Shown here one piece after another: positions 1 to 9,748 of a stretch of 64,000 nucleotides of DNA. The position numbers were made by a program, and so were the translations under genes. Origin of the DNA: Andreprevotia chitinilytica DSM 18519 (GTDB taxonomy: Bacteria > Pseudomonadota > Gammaproteobacteria > Burkholderiales > Chitinibacteraceae); NCBI RefSeq assembly GCF_000711875.1, contig NZ_JONM01000001.1, positions 413,934-477,933 on the forward strand, in the 5' to 3' direction. The notes below the pieces were generated by a model. The model was not told where the DNA came from. It ran no database searches and was given only the letters and a program-made list of their open reading frames with translations. Numbering within the stretch: position 1 is the first letter of the stretch; every line of letters starts with the position of its first letter.

Positions 1-1
1 A

Positions 2-613
2 CTGCAGATCAATGCCTTGATCACCACGCTCGCCAGCATGCAGATCGCACGCGGCGTGGCATATCTGATCTCCGATGGCAAAGCGGTCGGCATCTCGCAG
101 GAGGACTTCTTCCTGCTGGGCAACTCGGCATGGCTGAATATCCCCGTGCCGGTGTGGATCACGCTGATCTGCCTGTGCGTGTTCGGTTTTCTGCTCAACC
201 GGACGCTGTTTGGCCGCAATACGCTGGCCATTGGCGGTAATGAAGAAGCAGCGCGTCTGGCTGGGGTCAACGTGGTGCGCACCAAGATCGTCATCTTCAC
301 CCTGACCGGGCTGGTGGCGGCGTTTGCGGGTATCGTGCTCGCCTCGCGCATGACCAGCGGCCAGCCGATGACGTCGATCGGTTTCGAGCTGACGGTGATT
401 TCCGCTTGCGTGCTGGGCGGGGTCTCGCTCAAGGGCGGGGTGGGCAAGATTTCGTATGTGATTGCCGGCGTGCTGATCCTGGGCACGGTGGAAAACGCGA
501 TGAACCTGCTGAATATCTCGCCATTCACGCAATACGTGGTGCGCGGCTTGATCCTGCTGGCGGCGGTGATTCTGGACCGCTACAAGCAGCAGGCGCAGTT
601 GCGGCAGCGATAA
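2..613 (+). CDS. araH: L-arabinose ABC transporter permease AraH, 5'-truncated
   Basis: Inner-membrane permease of the L-arabinose (AraFGH-type) ABC importer. The reading frame is open from the left window edge, so the N-terminal part and any upstream araF/araG lie outside. The visible part follows enterobacterial AraH as I remember it: MQIARG near the edge, ISDGKAVGI, AIGGNEEAARLAGVNV, then ILASRMTSGQP-like and ISACVLGGVSLKGG blocks and a final hydrophobic segment ending in a basic tail. This is the branched-chain/ribose-type permease fold. The arabinose assignment is strengthened by an AraC-like regulator 190 bp downstream. Other pentose specificity (xylose, ribose) cannot be fully excluded. 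Confidence 0.88.
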   Translation: MQINALITTLASMQIARGVAYLISDGKAVGISQEDFFLLGNSAWLNIPVPVWITLICLCVFGFLLNRTLFGRNTLAIGGNEEAARLAGVNVVRTKIVIFTLTGLVAAFAGIVLASRMTSGQPMTSIGFELTVISACVLGGVSLKGGVGKISYVIAGVLILGTVENAMNLLNISPFTQYVVRGLILLAAVILDRYKQQAQLRQR

Positions 614-615
614 AA

Positions 616-744
616 CCGTAGGGCGGGTTAGCAGTCGGCGTGCGACATTCATGTCGCTCAGCGACAGTGCGTAACCCGCCGCATGGGTGATCTGCCACGG
701 CATTGTCCGGCGGGTTACGCCCAGAGGGCTAACCCGCCCTACGG
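616..744. repeat. Palindromic intergenic repeat (17-bp arms)
   Basis: CCGTAGGGCGGGTTAGC at 616-632 is repeated in perfect inverted orientation at 728-744. Between them a second pair of arms (around GCGTAACCCGCCG and CGGCGGGTTACGC) can nest inside. It fills the gap between araH and araC and would fold into a long hairpin in RNA, so it may act as 3' protection or a terminator for araH. Similar GTAGGGCGGGTT repeats are widespread in proteobacterial genomes. Confidence 0.8.
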
Positions 745-803
745 TGTGGTGGTCCAAGATATCGTTTTTGGATTTTGACGTTAAATAACCCGGACTGATC
801 GGC

Positions 804-1814
804 ATGCACCGTGAGCCTTCCTCTACGCAACAGCTCGATCCACTCCTGCCCGGATACTCGTTCAACCTGTATCTGGTGGCCGGGATCACGCCGATCATTC
901 AGGGCGGGCCGCTGGATTTCTTCATCGACCGCCCGGATGGCATGGATGGCTTCATCATCAACATGACGGTGAAGGGGCAGGGCAAGGTGTTCGATGGCGA
1001 CGATGCCTTCTATACCAAGCCGGGCGATCTCTTGCTGTTCCCACCGGGGGCCATGCATTACTACGGCCGCGCGCCGGATCATGGCGACTGGTATCACCGC
1101 TGGGTGTATTTCCGGCCACGTGCCTATTGGGCCAACTGGTTGAAATGGCATCAGCAGGTGCGCAAGGTGGGCCGCATGACGCTGCCCAGCCGCGCCTTGA
1201 TCAATGAGTTCGACGAGCTGTTCCGCCAGATCGATGAAACCCACAAAGCCGGCCGGCCGACGTCGGAAGAGTTGGCGATCAATTTGCTGGAACGGCTATT
1301 GATCCGCTGCTACGAGGAAACGCCGGAAAACTTTCCCAAGTCGCTCGACGCACGCATTCAGGAAACCTGCCAGTACCTGTCACGCAATCTGGCCAAGGAC
1401 TTGAGCCTGGAGGACATCGCCCGCCACGTGTGCCTGTCGCCGTCGCGGCTGGCGCATCTGTTCCGTGAGCACATGGGCGTCAATATCTTGCGCTGGCGTG
1501 AAGACCAGCGCGTGATCCTGGCCAAGCATTTGCTGCAAAGCACGCATTCGCCGGTATCGGGCATTGCCGACGCGGTGGGCTATGACGACCAGCTGTATTT
1601 CTCACGCGTGTTCCGTAAACGCGTGGGTGTGAGCCCATCGGAATACCGTCGCAACAGCGGCGAGGTGGTGCATGCGCTGCCGTCGTTCTATCCGATGGAG
1701 GGGCTCCAGCCGGATTGGTCCGAAGCAGCGGGAGCTGCTCTATCGACTGGTTCAGCGGGCGCTGCGCTGTCAACTGGTTCGGCCGGCGCCGCGCTATCGG
1801 GCGAATCGGCCTGA
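804..1814 (+). CDS. araC: AraC-type arabinose operon regulator
   Basis: AraC/XylS-family activator of L-arabinose genes, 336 aa. The N-terminal sugar-binding cupin begins with an arm and core closely resembling E. coli AraC ([18 protein letters not shown]-like, [14 protein letters not shown]). The C-terminal double helix-turn-helix lies at about residues 195-290 ([41 protein letters not shown]). It lies downstream of araH rather than divergent from the operon. Odd feature: after the usual end of the family there is a 45-50 residue tail holding three copies of a 9-residue repeat (AGAALSTGS). That DNA also encodes the C-terminus of the convergent histidine kinase on the other strand. Confidence 0.9.
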   Translation: MHREPSSTQQLDPLLPGYSFNLYLVAGITPIIQGGPLDFFIDRPDGMDGFIINMTVKGQGKVFDGDDAFYTKPGDLLLFPPGAMHYYGRAPDHGDWYHRWVYFRPRAYWANWLKWHQQVRKVGRMTLPSRALINEFDELFRQIDETHKAGRPTSEELAINLLERLLIRCYEETPENFPKSLDARIQETCQYLSRNLAKDLSLEDIARHVCLSPSRLAHLFREHMGVNILRWREDQRVILAKHLLQSTHSPVSGIADAVGYDDQLYFSRVFRKRVGVSPSEYRRNSGEVVHALPSFYPMEGLQPDWSEAAGAALSTGSAGAALSTGSAGAALSGESA

Positions 1815-4800
1815 GTTGATTCGGTGGTCGTCGCGCGCGGCAACCAGCGGCCCAGCATGGCTTCAAGCGTCGCCAGATGGATGGGTTTGGTCAGGAAGTC
1901 ATCCATGCCGACTTCGTAGCAATGATCGCGATCCTCCTCGAAGGCATCGGCGGTGAGCGCGACAATCGGTGTTCGTGGTTGCGCATGCGCAGTTTCCCAG
2001 GCGCGAATATGCTGCGTGGCCTCATAGCCATCCATTTCCGGCATGTGGCAATCCATCAGGATCAGATCGAAAATCTGGCCGCCACGCAGGAGATCCATGG
2101 CGGCACGGCCGTTGTCGCACGCCACGCAGTCATGTCCTATCCGGGTGAGCAAGGTGCTGGCAACACGCTGGTTCAGGGCATTGTCTTCCACCACCAGGAT
2201 ATGTTTTTTCGGGTGTAGCTCGATGGCGGCGGGGTTGGCGGTATTCCAGACCATGCGCTGGCTGGAACGGGATTCCTGCACCGCGGCCACGCGTTCGAAA
2301 GGAATCTGGAACCAGAATGTCGCGCCCAGTCCGTCCCGGCTTTCCACACCGATTTCGCCGCCCATCAGTTCCACCAGACTGCGGCAAATGGCGAGCCCAA
2401 GGCCGGAACCCCCGTAACGGCGGGTGATGGAGGTGTCGGCCTGGGTGAAGGCATCGAACAGCGCGGACTGTTTGTCCGGGGCGATGCCGATGCCGGTATC
2501 GGTCACGGTGTAACGCAAGCGGGGCTGGCCGATGCCGTTGGCGCTGATCGCTACGCCGAGCGTGACGGTGCCTTGGGCGGTGAACTTGAGCGCATTGCTG
2601 ATCAGGTTGGCCAGTATCTGCCGCAGGCGGAATGGGTCGCCCCAGCACCGCAATTCGGCGGGCAGCGTGCTATCGACGGTCATTGCCAGCTTTTTCTGGT
2701 GGGCAGTGGCGCCAAACAGGGTGGCGACTTCATTGAGGAGCTGCCGCGGGGCATAAACCGCACGCTCCAGTTCGACGCGCCCGGCCTCGATCTTGGAGAA
2801 ATCCAGCACATCGCCCAGCTGACTGAGCAAGGCCTCGCCGGAATTGAAGATGGTCCGTGCGTAGTCACGCCGTTCCGTTTCGCTGATGTCCGTCTGCATC
2901 AGCAGTTGGGCCATGCTGAGCACGCCGTTCATGGGGGTGCGGATTTCGTGGCTCATGGTGGCGAGGAAGCGGCTCTTGGCGACATTGGCGGCTTCGGCGG
3001 CTTCCTTGGCGGCCTCCAGTTCGCGCAGGGTCTGCTTGCGCTCGGTGATGTCCTGCACCACCGCCAGCCGGCAGGCATGCCCTTCGAATTCCATGGGCAG
3101 CGAGGCCGTGGCGACCTCGATGATGGTGCCGTCTTTCTTGCGGCGCATCGATTCGCTTTGTCCAGCACGCTGGCCCAGTCGATCCAGATATTCGCGCAAA
3201 GCCGGCAGGTCTTCCGGCAGGCAAACATCGTGCAGGCTCAGGTTCAGGAATTCTTCCTGCGTGTAGCCGAAGACTTGGGTGGCTGCGGTATTGACCAGCA
3301 AGAAGCGCAGGCTGGCCTGCTCGTAAATCCACATCGGGAGCGGCGTCAGCTCGAACACCAGCCGATAGCGGTGCTCGCTCTCGCGCAATTGCGCCTCGAT
3401 GAGTTCGCGGCGGCTGATTTCTGCCGTGAGCGCGGCGGTCTTGTAATTCACCTGCACGGCGATGCGGTGCCGATCGCCGCTGATGATCAGCGCCAGATTG
3501 CCCAGGAGCGCACTGGCGGCCAAGACCACGAAGAGAATCAGCAGCGACGGGCTGAGCTGTGTGCTGGCAAAGGCTGAATAGGGCTTGTGCAGCACGATCT
3601 GCCACTGCCGATCCGCCAGCTGAAGCGTCTGGTGGTAATACACGCCAGCGCGGTCGACAAAGGTGACGCCGGTAAATTCGGGCAGCGGGCTGCTGGCATT
3701 GCTCAGATACGCGGTTTTTGTCTGCGCGATGTCGCCAAAGCGCCAGATCAGCTGACGATTGGTATTGAGCTGCTCAACCAGCAAGCGCATGTCCACCACG
3801 CCAATGCAGAAGCCTTTGACCGATCCATCCCGTTTGAATACCGGATCGATCATCAACAAGCCGCCGGGGCTGCCGGGGTTCTGGGTCAGCCGGATTTTCT
3901 CCGTCATGCTGGTCTGGCCTGTTTTCATCGCCTGGATCAGGGCGCTGGCGCGGGCTGGTTCACCCATCAGATCCAGCCCGAGCACTTGCCGATTGCCTTG
4001 ATACGGTTCGAGATAAGTGATCGGCGCGAGCCAGCCGGCCGGATGGGGATGCCAATTGGCCGGTCGATGTATGGTCAGTGGCTGCCCCACTCGCTGGGCC
4101 GTCCATTGCGCGTATTTGGCTTCATCACCGGTCTGCAAGAGCGGCGCCCACTCCAGCGCAGAAAACCCGGGGTTGTTCCGCATGCTGCGCTGGCTGAAAC
4201 GGGCAAATTCCTCGTGGGTCACGTCTTCGTCGGCCTCCAGAAAAGCGCCTAGTTCGGAGACGGCTTGCAGATGGGTTTGCTCGAATCGATTCAGCCCCTG
4301 CAGTATCAGCTCGGCTTCGGTGCGGAAGCTGTTTTGCAACTGGGATTCTTCGCTGGCACGCACGTAGTAATACACCAGCAGGAACAGCACGAAGGTCAGC
4401 AGCAGGGGCAACCCGACCATCAGTCGCCGCTCATTCCAGGTGGTGCGCCGATCGAACAGGACCAGCGTGATGGGGGTGAAAATCTGCACGCCCAAGGCAT
4501 CGCCCAGCCACCAGGTAATGAAGCTCTGCATGAAAAGGCCGGGGGCCAGATAGCCTTTCAGGTACAGCGCCAGATTGCCGATCAGGGCGGCGATCACGCA
4601 GGCCAGCACCGATGACACGGTGAAGCGCATGACGCGGGCGGGGCGATCCAGCGTGACGGCCGGGTCGAAATAACGCAGCAGTTTCTCGCCGACCAAGGCT
4701 TGCAGGGTTGAGCCGCCCGCGATCGCCCACGGTAGCCAACCGAGGTCGAAGTGAGCATTGACCGTGGCATTGGTCAGCCATGCCCCGAGCAGGATGCCCG

Positions 4801-4978
4801 GCCATACCCGCGCACCGCCCCAGATCACGCAGCTGGCAAAGGCGATGCCGGTAGGCGGCCAGACCGCGGTTGCATAGCCGGGCGGCAAAGACATCGATAG
4901 CCCAAGCTTGCCCAGGGCGAGGTAAGCCAAGGCAATCGCAACGTTGATAAGCAAGGTAATCCGCAAGCCACGTATCAC
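1688..4978 (-). CDS. MASE1-CHASE-PAS hybrid sensor histidine kinase with receiver domain
   Basis: Membrane-bound hybrid kinase, 1096 aa. Order: a MASE1-like multi-helix membrane domain (about 1-205), a CHASE-like periplasmic sensor (about 210-470, with [12 protein letters not shown]), a further membrane helix (about 476-500), PAS (about 530-650), HisKA with phospho-accepting His677 in [11 protein letters not shown], HATPase with DTGIGI and GSGLGLAI (about 775-895), and a receiver domain with Asp976 in [13 protein letters not shown]. No Hpt domain is visible, so phosphotransfer to a separate partner is expected. The downstream signalling protein may be the neighbouring REC-GGDEF gene at 5156-6451, but that is inference. 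The tail after residue 1060 is two exact copies of SAAPAEPVD plus a third degenerate one, encoded by DNA shared with the end of araC. Confidence 0.92.
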   Translation of the reverse strand: MIRGLRITLLINVAIALAYLALGKLGLSMSLPPGYATAVWPPTGIAFASCVIWGGARVWPGILLGAWLTNATVNAHFDLGWLPWAIAGGSTLQALVGEKLLRYFDPAVTLDRPARVMRFTVSSVLACVIAALIGNLALYLKGYLAPGLFMQSFITWWLGDALGVQIFTPITLVLFDRRTTWNERRLMVGLPLLLTFVLFLLVYYYVRASEESQLQNSFRTEAELILQGLNRFEQTHLQAVSELGAFLEADEDVTHEEFARFSQRSMRNNPGFSALEWAPLLQTGDEAKYAQWTAQRVGQPLTIHRPANWHPHPAGWLAPITYLEPYQGNRQVLGLDLMGEPARASALIQAMKTGQTSMTEKIRLTQNPGSPGGLLMIDPVFKRDGSVKGFCIGVVDMRLLVEQLNTNRQLIWRFGDIAQTKTAYLSNASSPLPEFTGVTFVDRAGVYYHQTLQLADRQWQIVLHKPYSAFASTQLSPSLLILFVVLAASALLGNLALIISGDRHRIAVQVNYKTAALTAEISRRELIEAQLRESEHRYRLVFELTPLPMWIYEQASLRFLLVNTAATQVFGYTQEEFLNLSLHDVCLPEDLPALREYLDRLGQRAGQSESMRRKKDGTIIEVATASLPMEFEGHACRLAVVQDITERKQTLRELEAAKEAAEAANVAKSRFLATMSHEIRTPMNGVLSMAQLLMQTDISETERRDYARTIFNSGEALLSQLGDVLDFSKIEAGRVELERAVYAPRQLLNEVATLFGATAHQKKLAMTVDSTLPAELRCWGDPFRLRQILANLISNALKFTAQGTVTLGVAISANGIGQPRLRYTVTDTGIGIAPDKQSALFDAFTQADTSITRRYGGSGLGLAICRSLVELMGGEIGVESRDGLGATFWFQIPFERVAAVQESRSSQRMVWNTANPAAIELHPKKHILVVEDNALNQRVASTLLTRIGHDCVACDNGRAAMDLLRGGQIFDLILMDCHMPEMDGYEATQHIRAWETAHAQPRTPIVALTADAFEEDRDHCYEVGMDDFLTKPIHLATLEAMLGRWLPRATTTESTQADSPDSAAPAEPVDSAAPAEPVDRAAPAASDQSGWSPSIG
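1728..1808. repeat. 27-bp tandem repeat, three imperfect units, coding on both strands
   Basis: Units lie at 1728-1754, 1755-1781 and 1782-1808. On the plus strand they encode AGAALSTGS-like units at the end of AraC. On the minus strand they encode SAAPAEPVD-like units at the end of the hybrid kinase. Because 27 is a multiple of 3, both frames stay open for any copy number. Confidence 0.88.
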
Positions 4979-5155
4979 GCAGACGCTCCGGGCTGTCGAT
5001 CGGCCGTGTGCGGGTCACCTGTCGCCCGCCTTTCTCACTGTCTCGTTATACACAACTGCGCGAACAATATTGCGCCGGGCCAAGGGGCAGGCCCGGTGCA
5101 TTGCGGTGATCAGTGTGTCAGTGACTTTTCGGACGGCCAGTGCGTGCTGCTGGCG

Positions 5156-6451
5156 TTACAAGGTGAGGGCGGTGAAATAACGACCCTTGCCGGCGGCCTT
5201 GGCTTGATACATGGCCCGGTCGGCAGCGCGCACCAGCTCGTCGCCTGATGTGCCGGCCTCCGGGAAGCGAGCGATGCCGATGCTGGCCGAGATCGGCGCC
5301 AGCTCGCCATTGACCGGGAAGGGGGCCGACAAGGCTTCGATCAATTTGCCCGCGACGTTCTGCGCTTGTGCTTCCTCGATGCGCGTCAGCAACACCAGGA
5401 ATTCGTCCCCGCCTTGCCGCGCGACTACGTCTGAATCGCGAACATATAGCTTCAGGCGTTGCGCGGCTTCCACCAGCAAGGCATCGCCCGCCTGATGGCC
5501 ATAGCGATCATTTACTGCCTTGAAGCCGTCCAGATCGATGAACAGGACCGCGATGCCATGACCACTGCGCTTGGCACGCAGCAGTTCGTTTTCCAGCATC
5601 ACGTGGAATTGTCGCCGGTTGGGCAAGCCGGTCAGCGCATCGTGATACGCCTGGAAGTGAATTTGCTGCTCTGCCAGCCAGCGCTCGGTGATGTCGGTAT
5701 AGGTCACCACGAAACCGCCTTGCGGCAGCGGCTCACGGCAGACTTCAACCACGGTGTCGCCAAAGCGCCGCTCGAAGCGAAAGCGGGTGGGTTCACGGGC
5801 GCGATCCAGTCGGCGACGGATATCTTCCTCGCTGGATGCCTCGCCGTAGTCCCCGCGTGCCGCATTGAAGTGCAAGAACGCCTCTAACGGCGTGCCACGC
5901 CGGCCGAGTTCTTCCGGGTAGCCACAGAAGGCGAGGACCTGCTTGTTGCACAATTGCAGGCGCAAATCGGCATCGAATACCGACAAGCCCTGGCTGATGC
6001 GGTCGATGGCCAGGCGGGACCAGTTCCGTTCTGCTTCCAGCTCCGCTTCGACGCGTTTCTTGTCCTGCAACTGGCGCTGGGTTTCCAGTATCCGCACGAC
6101 GATGGCCGGCAAGATATCCAGATAGGCGCTTTCGAGGTCTTTGATCAAATAGTCGACGGCCCCGAGCTTGATGGCCGTCACCGCCACGGTGAGGTCGCCC
6201 GAGCCGGATAGCATGATGACGGGGAGGTCAGGATCATGGGCAACCACGGCCTGGACGACCTCCAGCCCGCTGCAGCCGGGTAAGCGGTAGTCAGTGACGA
6301 CCACATCGAATCGCTCGCGGGACAGCGCCGCAATGCCATCCTCCCCACGGACGAACCAGCGCACGCGCAGGTTTCGCTGCTCTAGCGCCGGTACGACCAT
6401 CGACGCGAGGTATGCGTCATCTTCGACATAAAGAACACTACCTTCGCTCAC
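5156..6451 (-). CDS. Response regulator diguanylate cyclase (REC-PAS-GGDEF)
   Basis: Cytoplasmic c-di-GMP synthase controlled by phosphorylation, 431 aa. The N-terminal receiver (about 4-120) has the acidic pair in VEDD and phospho-acceptor Asp54 in VVTDYRLPG. A PAS-like domain follows (about 145-260). The GGDEF domain (about 265-428) contains DALTGLPNRR, an intact GGDEF signature at 347-351 and a product-inhibition I-site RDSD at 338-341, so it is probably active and feedback-regulated. The start is a GTG. It sits upstream of the hybrid kinase on the same strand, with a 177-bp gap. A functional pairing with that kinase is plausible but inferred. Confidence 0.92.
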   Translation of the reverse strand: MSEGSVLYVEDDAYLASMVVPALEQRNLRVRWFVRGEDGIAALSRERFDVVVTDYRLPGCSGLEVVQAVVAHDPDLPVIMLSGSGDLTVAVTAIKLGAVDYLIKDLESAYLDILPAIVVRILETQRQLQDKKRVEAELEAERNWSRLAIDRISQGLSVFDADLRLQLCNKQVLAFCGYPEELGRRGTPLEAFLHFNAARGDYGEASSEEDIRRRLDRAREPTRFRFERRFGDTVVEVCREPLPQGGFVVTYTDITERWLAEQQIHFQAYHDALTGLPNRRQFHVMLENELLRAKRSGHGIAVLFIDLDGFKAVNDRYGHQAGDALLVEAAQRLKLYVRDSDVVARQGGDEFLVLLTRIEEAQAQNVAGKLIEALSAPFPVNGELAPISASIGIARFPEAGTSGDELVRAADRAMYQAKAAGKGRYFTALTL

Positions 6452-6755
6452 CCTGCTTACCCCCTGATCTGTCCGTGATTTGTCCCGCTGCGTTGTCGGG
6501 TCGGCGCATATTTTAGATATTTCTCAAGTTTAGGTGATGGTATTGGCTGCGACCATTGCCTTTCAGTGTGAGTGGCTGCCGGATGTGTCGATGCTGGGTG
6601 GGCTGGAACACGCACCGCGACCATCAATTGGCCAATAAACATCCACATTCACCGGGGATTGCGCTGTTGAAACCCTGTGGGCAAGTCGATCAAGGCGCTG
6701 TTTCGATTGGATTTTTGTTATGCCGCCTAAATTACGGGCAAGTGTCGAAAGCGCG

Positions 6756-6761
6756 TATAAT
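6756..6761 (+). promoter_or_regulatory. Predicted -10 element of trhP (TATAAT)
   Basis: A perfect TATAAT lies 57 bp upstream of the trhP start codon. The -35 region at the right distance (ATTACGGG around 6731-6738) is poor. A start site near 6768 would give a leader of about 50 nt containing the hairpin at 6779-6796. Confidence 0.6.
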
Positions 6762-6778
6762 CGCGGCATACCTCTCTC

Positions 6779-6805
6779 GCCCCGCCATTGCGGGGCTTTG
6801 CTTTT
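6779..6805 (+). promoter_or_regulatory. Terminator-like hairpin in the trhP leader
   Basis: GCCCCGC (6779-6785), loop CATT, GCGGGGC (6790-6796), then a T-rich run TTTGCTTTT. This has the form of an intrinsic terminator but sits between the predicted -10 element and the trhP ATG at 6818. It could attenuate trhP, stabilise its mRNA, or end transcripts entering from upstream. Confidence 0.6.
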
Positions 6806-6817
6806 ACGGAATTCATC

Positions 6818-8194
6818 ATGGCCCTCAAGACCCCAGAACTGTTGTTGCCCGCCGGTGACCTCGACCGTATGCGCGCCGCCTATGATTTCGGCGCCGATGC
6901 CGTTTATGCCGGCCAGCCGCGTTATTCGCTGCGCGCCCGCAACAACGATTTCAAGCTGGAGAACCTGCAGACCGGGATCGCCGAAGCGCATGCGCGGGGC
7001 AAAAAGCTGTTTGTCGCCAGCAACATCCTGCCGCACAACGCCAAGATCAAGACCTATCTGGCCGACATGGAACCGGTCATCGCCATGAAGCCGGATGCAC
7101 TGATCATGGCCGACCCGGGCCTGATCATGATGGTGCGCGAGAAGTGGCCGGAAGTGCCGGTGCACTTGTCGGTGCAAGCCAACACAGTGAACTACGCCGG
7201 CGTGAAGTTCTGGCAGAAGATGGGCCTGACCCGCGTGATTCTGTCGCGTGAATTGAGCCTCGATGAAGTTGAGCAGGTTCGCCAGGAATGTCCGGACATG
7301 GAGCTTGAAGTGTTCGTGCACGGCGCGCTGTGCATTGCTTACTCCGGTCGCTGCCTGCTCTCCGGTTATTTCAATCATCGCGATCCGAATCAAGGCACCT
7401 GCACCAACGCCTGCCGTTGGGACTACAAGGTGGTCGATGCGTTTGAAGACGACGCCGGTCAAGCTGCCGCCACCGCCAAACCGGAAGTGATCAAGTTCGA
7501 TTTCAACAAGGCGATGGACGAAGCCAACAACGCCTTCGCCGCCGCTGGCGATACGCCGCGCCACCCGGCTGCCGATAACGTCTACCTGATAGAAGAAGCC
7601 AGCCGCCCCGGCGAGATGATGCCGATCATGGAAGACGAGCACGGCACCTACATCATGAATTCCAAGGATTTGCGCGCGGTCGAACATATCGAGCGACTGG
7701 TGAAGATCGGCGTGGATTCGCTCAAGATCGAAGGCCGCACCAAGAGCCGCTATTACGTCTCGCGCACCGCGCAGGTGTATCGCCAGGCGATTGATGATGC
7801 CGTCGCCGGCCGGCCCTTCAACCCGACGCTGCTGGCCGATCTGGATGGCCTCGCCAATCGCGGTTACACCGATGGTTTTTACCAACGCCACCACAGCCAG
7901 GAAACGCAGAACTACCTCGATGGCCACTCCAAGGCTAAGCGCAGCCAGTACGTGGGCGAAGTGCGCGGTATCGAAAACGGCTGGGCGAATATCGAAGTGA
8001 AGAACCGCTTCGAAGTCGGCGACACGCTGGAAATCATCCACCCGAGTGGCAATGTGCTGATCGAGCTGAAGGAAATGCACGGCAAGGAAGGTGAATCGGT
8101 GTCTGCCGCTGCCGGCAACGGCGTGAAGGTCTCGATTCCGCTGGATGCCAAGTACGAGAACGCCTTGATTGCGCGGGTGTTTGCCGAGATTTGA
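6818..8194 (+). CDS. trhP: U32-family tRNA uridine hydroxylation protein TrhP (YegQ)
   Basis: Peptidase-U32-like protein involved in prephenate-dependent formation of 5-hydroxyuridine at the wobble position of tRNA, as known for E. coli TrhP/YegQ. The 458 aa product follows that family along its length: ELLLPAGDLDRMRAAYDFGADAVY, GQPRYSLRARNN, LSVQANTVN, the U32 signature around EVFVHGALCIAYSGRCLLS, a cluster of Cys in GTCTNACRWDY, and SLKIEGRTKS. ATG at 6818 is preferred over the upstream TTG because it matches the family N-terminus. It stands alone, with its own promoter and a palindromic repeat downstream. Confidence 0.93.
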   Translation: MALKTPELLLPAGDLDRMRAAYDFGADAVYAGQPRYSLRARNNDFKLENLQTGIAEAHARGKKLFVASNILPHNAKIKTYLADMEPVIAMKPDALIMADPGLIMMVREKWPEVPVHLSVQANTVNYAGVKFWQKMGLTRVILSRELSLDEVEQVRQECPDMELEVFVHGALCIAYSGRCLLSGYFNHRDPNQGTCTNACRWDYKVVDAFEDDAGQAAATAKPEVIKFDFNKAMDEANNAFAAAGDTPRHPAADNVYLIEEASRPGEMMPIMEDEHGTYIMNSKDLRAVEHIERLVKIGVDSLKIEGRTKSRYYVSRTAQVYRQAIDDAVAGRPFNPTLLADLDGLANRGYTDGFYQRHHSQETQNYLDGHSKAKRSQYVGEVRGIENGWANIEVKNRFEVGDTLEIIHPSGNVLIELKEMHGKEGESVSAAAGNGVKVSIPLDAKYENALIARVFAEI

Positions 8195-8200
8195 TCGACC

Positions 8201-8274
8201 GTAGCCCGGACGCGAATGCGGCCGGGGTGTTCTTGTCACCGTCGCGCCCCGGCCGGCTGAGCCGTCCGGGCTAC
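8201..8274. repeat. Palindromic intergenic repeat (12-bp arms)
   Basis: GTAGCCCGGACG (8201-8212) and CGTCCGGGCTAC (8263-8274) are perfect inverted arms around a GC-rich core. The repeat fills the convergent gap between trhP and the HD-GYP-like gene and could end transcripts from both sides. A related GTA-CCCCGGCCGG...CGGGCTAC sequence is found at 21220-21293. Confidence 0.75.
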
Positions 8275-8301
8275 AAAATCCCGACACACAATCTGCGCGC
8301 C

Positions 8302-9420
8302 TCACGCATATTCCCAAATCCGCGCAATGCCGGGCAGGCGCAGGTTGAGTTTTTCCGGGCTGACCACTTCGCTGATGGCGTATTGTTCTTCGGCGGTATT
8401 GCGCGGTTGTGGCGGCCAGACCGGCATGCGGTGCTGATTGAACAGCGCAACCACGCGGGGCGCGTTGGCTTTTTGCAAAGAGCGGCGCGTCACCAGGCAC
8501 ACATCGCCATTTTTCAAACGCACCAGACTGCCGGGCGGGTAGACACCCAGCCCTTTGATCAGGGCGGAGCTGATGTGCTGGTTCAGCTGCTTGCCCTGAA
8601 AAATCAATCCCAGCGCCTTGTTGGGCGCCATGGCTTCGCGATAGCCGCGTGGCCACAGCTTGGCACCGAGCACGTCGGCGATATGCAGGATGTGGGCCAG
8701 CGGGTCGATCCCGTCCTTGCCCAGATGGTTGGGGTAGCCGCTGCCATCCCATTCCTCGTGATGCTGCGCCACGATGCGCAGCCATTCCTGATCGGCCACG
8801 CCGGCATCTTCCAGTACCTGCACGCTGACCAATGGGTGCGAATCGACCTGCTGGCGCTGTTCGGGTGAGAGTTGTTGAGATTGCTGGAACAGCCGGTTTT
8901 GCAGGCTGTACATGCCGATGTTCATGGTCAGCGTGGCGCTAAGGAGCGACGGGAAGTGCTCTTGCGGCAATTCCAGATGGGCATTGGCACACAGCACCAG
9001 CACCGCGCAGTGCACGGCGTGCTGGGTGGAGTAACAGCCGGATTCACGCAGATGCAGCAGCGATGCCAGCGCGGCATCCGGCTTGTTCTTCCACAGCGCG
9101 ATCAGATCATCACGCACGCCTTCGAGCTGGGCGCGGAAATCATTTTTTGGCGCATGGCCGGAAAGCAGCGAATCCAATTCGCGCACCAATTGATCATAAA
9201 AACCGAATGGATCGCGCAGGGAAGGGTGGAGATCGAACGCGGAATTATTGCTGCCGGCAACGGGGGGTTTATAAAATAGCGCCTTATCCAGCAACTTATC
9301 GCACAAGCTGGTTGATTCAACCTTGAATCCTTCCTTCAAAATCAGCCGGCCTGATTCATCGTACAAGTCATAAGGAATTGTATAGCCCGGATGCAGACGG
9401 CTCGACGCAAACGGCTTCAT
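8302..9420 (-). CDS. HD-GYP-type protein with altered HD motif
   Basis: 372 aa cytoplasmic protein related to HD-GYP c-di-GMP phosphodiesterases. The C-terminal half keeps the GYP part (HHEEWDGSGYP at 220-230), His195 and Asp249 (HIADV). The expected HDIGK is replaced by MNIGM at 166-170, so two metal ligands of the HD motif and the following Lys are absent. It may therefore be inactive, act as a c-di-GMP sensor, or use a different metal site. A C-terminal stretch after about 290 (GSLVRLKNGDVCLV) forms a small extra domain seen behind some HD-GYP proteins. No membrane segment is visible. It is transcribed alone. Confidence 0.82.
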   Translation of the reverse strand: MKPFASSRLHPGYTIPYDLYDESGRLILKEGFKVESTSLCDKLLDKALFYKPPVAGSNNSAFDLHPSLRDPFGFYDQLVRELDSLLSGHAPKNDFRAQLEGVRDDLIALWKNKPDAALASLLHLRESGCYSTQHAVHCAVLVLCANAHLELPQEHFPSLLSATLTMNIGMYSLQNRLFQQSQQLSPEQRQQVDSHPLVSVQVLEDAGVADQEWLRIVAQHHEEWDGSGYPNHLGKDGIDPLAHILHIADVLGAKLWPRGYREAMAPNKALGLIFQGKQLNQHISSALIKGLGVYPPGSLVRLKNGDVCLVTRRSLQKANAPRVVALFNQHRMPVWPPQPRNTAEEQYAISEVVSPEKLNLRLPGIARIWEYA

Positions 9421-9566
9421 GGCGACTCCATCTCTATGATTTGTCTCGATTTAGTCAATGTAAGTTAACCGAAACAATTTGCCGAGAATACTCAATGCGG
9501 CCAAATTCACCTTATCTGAAACGGATTTCCGCCAAGCGGTGTGTTTTGGCCGCTCATCGTCACTAT

Positions 9567-9580
9567 TGAAACGCGTTTCA
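9567..9580. promoter_or_regulatory. LacI/GalR-type operator-like palindrome
   Basis: TGAAACGCGTTTCA is a perfect 14-bp palindrome with the central CG and TGAAA/TTTCA arms typical of LacI/GalR-family operators (for example Cra- or PurR-like sites). It lies 147 bp upstream of the HD-GYP-like gene start and 244 bp upstream of the DeoR start. No LacI-family gene is in the window. Confidence 0.5.
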
Positions 9581-9748
9581 TACGATTTGGTCGGCGTTTT
9601 AATTCGTTTTAAACAGCTTGAATAAGCTGATTTTCTGGCTTGAAAACAAATTGCGCGGCTAATGCAACATAGGCCGATTCCCGCAATTTGTATTTCTTGC
9701 ACTGCACAAATGCATTCATGCTTTTTTGGATGTTTTTGTGTGAGCGCG

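Larger units (their letters stand above)
6452..6817. other. 366-bp intergenic region between divergent genes
   Basis: Divergent spacer between the REC-GGDEF gene and trhP. It holds the trhP promoter and leader hairpin listed separately. I see no convincing protein-coding gene here: the short open frames lack a good ribosome-binding site and a recognisable product. Confidence 0.6.

Noticed and set aside
6563-8785. Long minus-strand open frame opposite trhP and into the HD-GYP-like gene
   Set aside because: Antisense to TrhP, and out of frame with the HD-GYP-like gene on the same strand; composition typical of a shadow frame.
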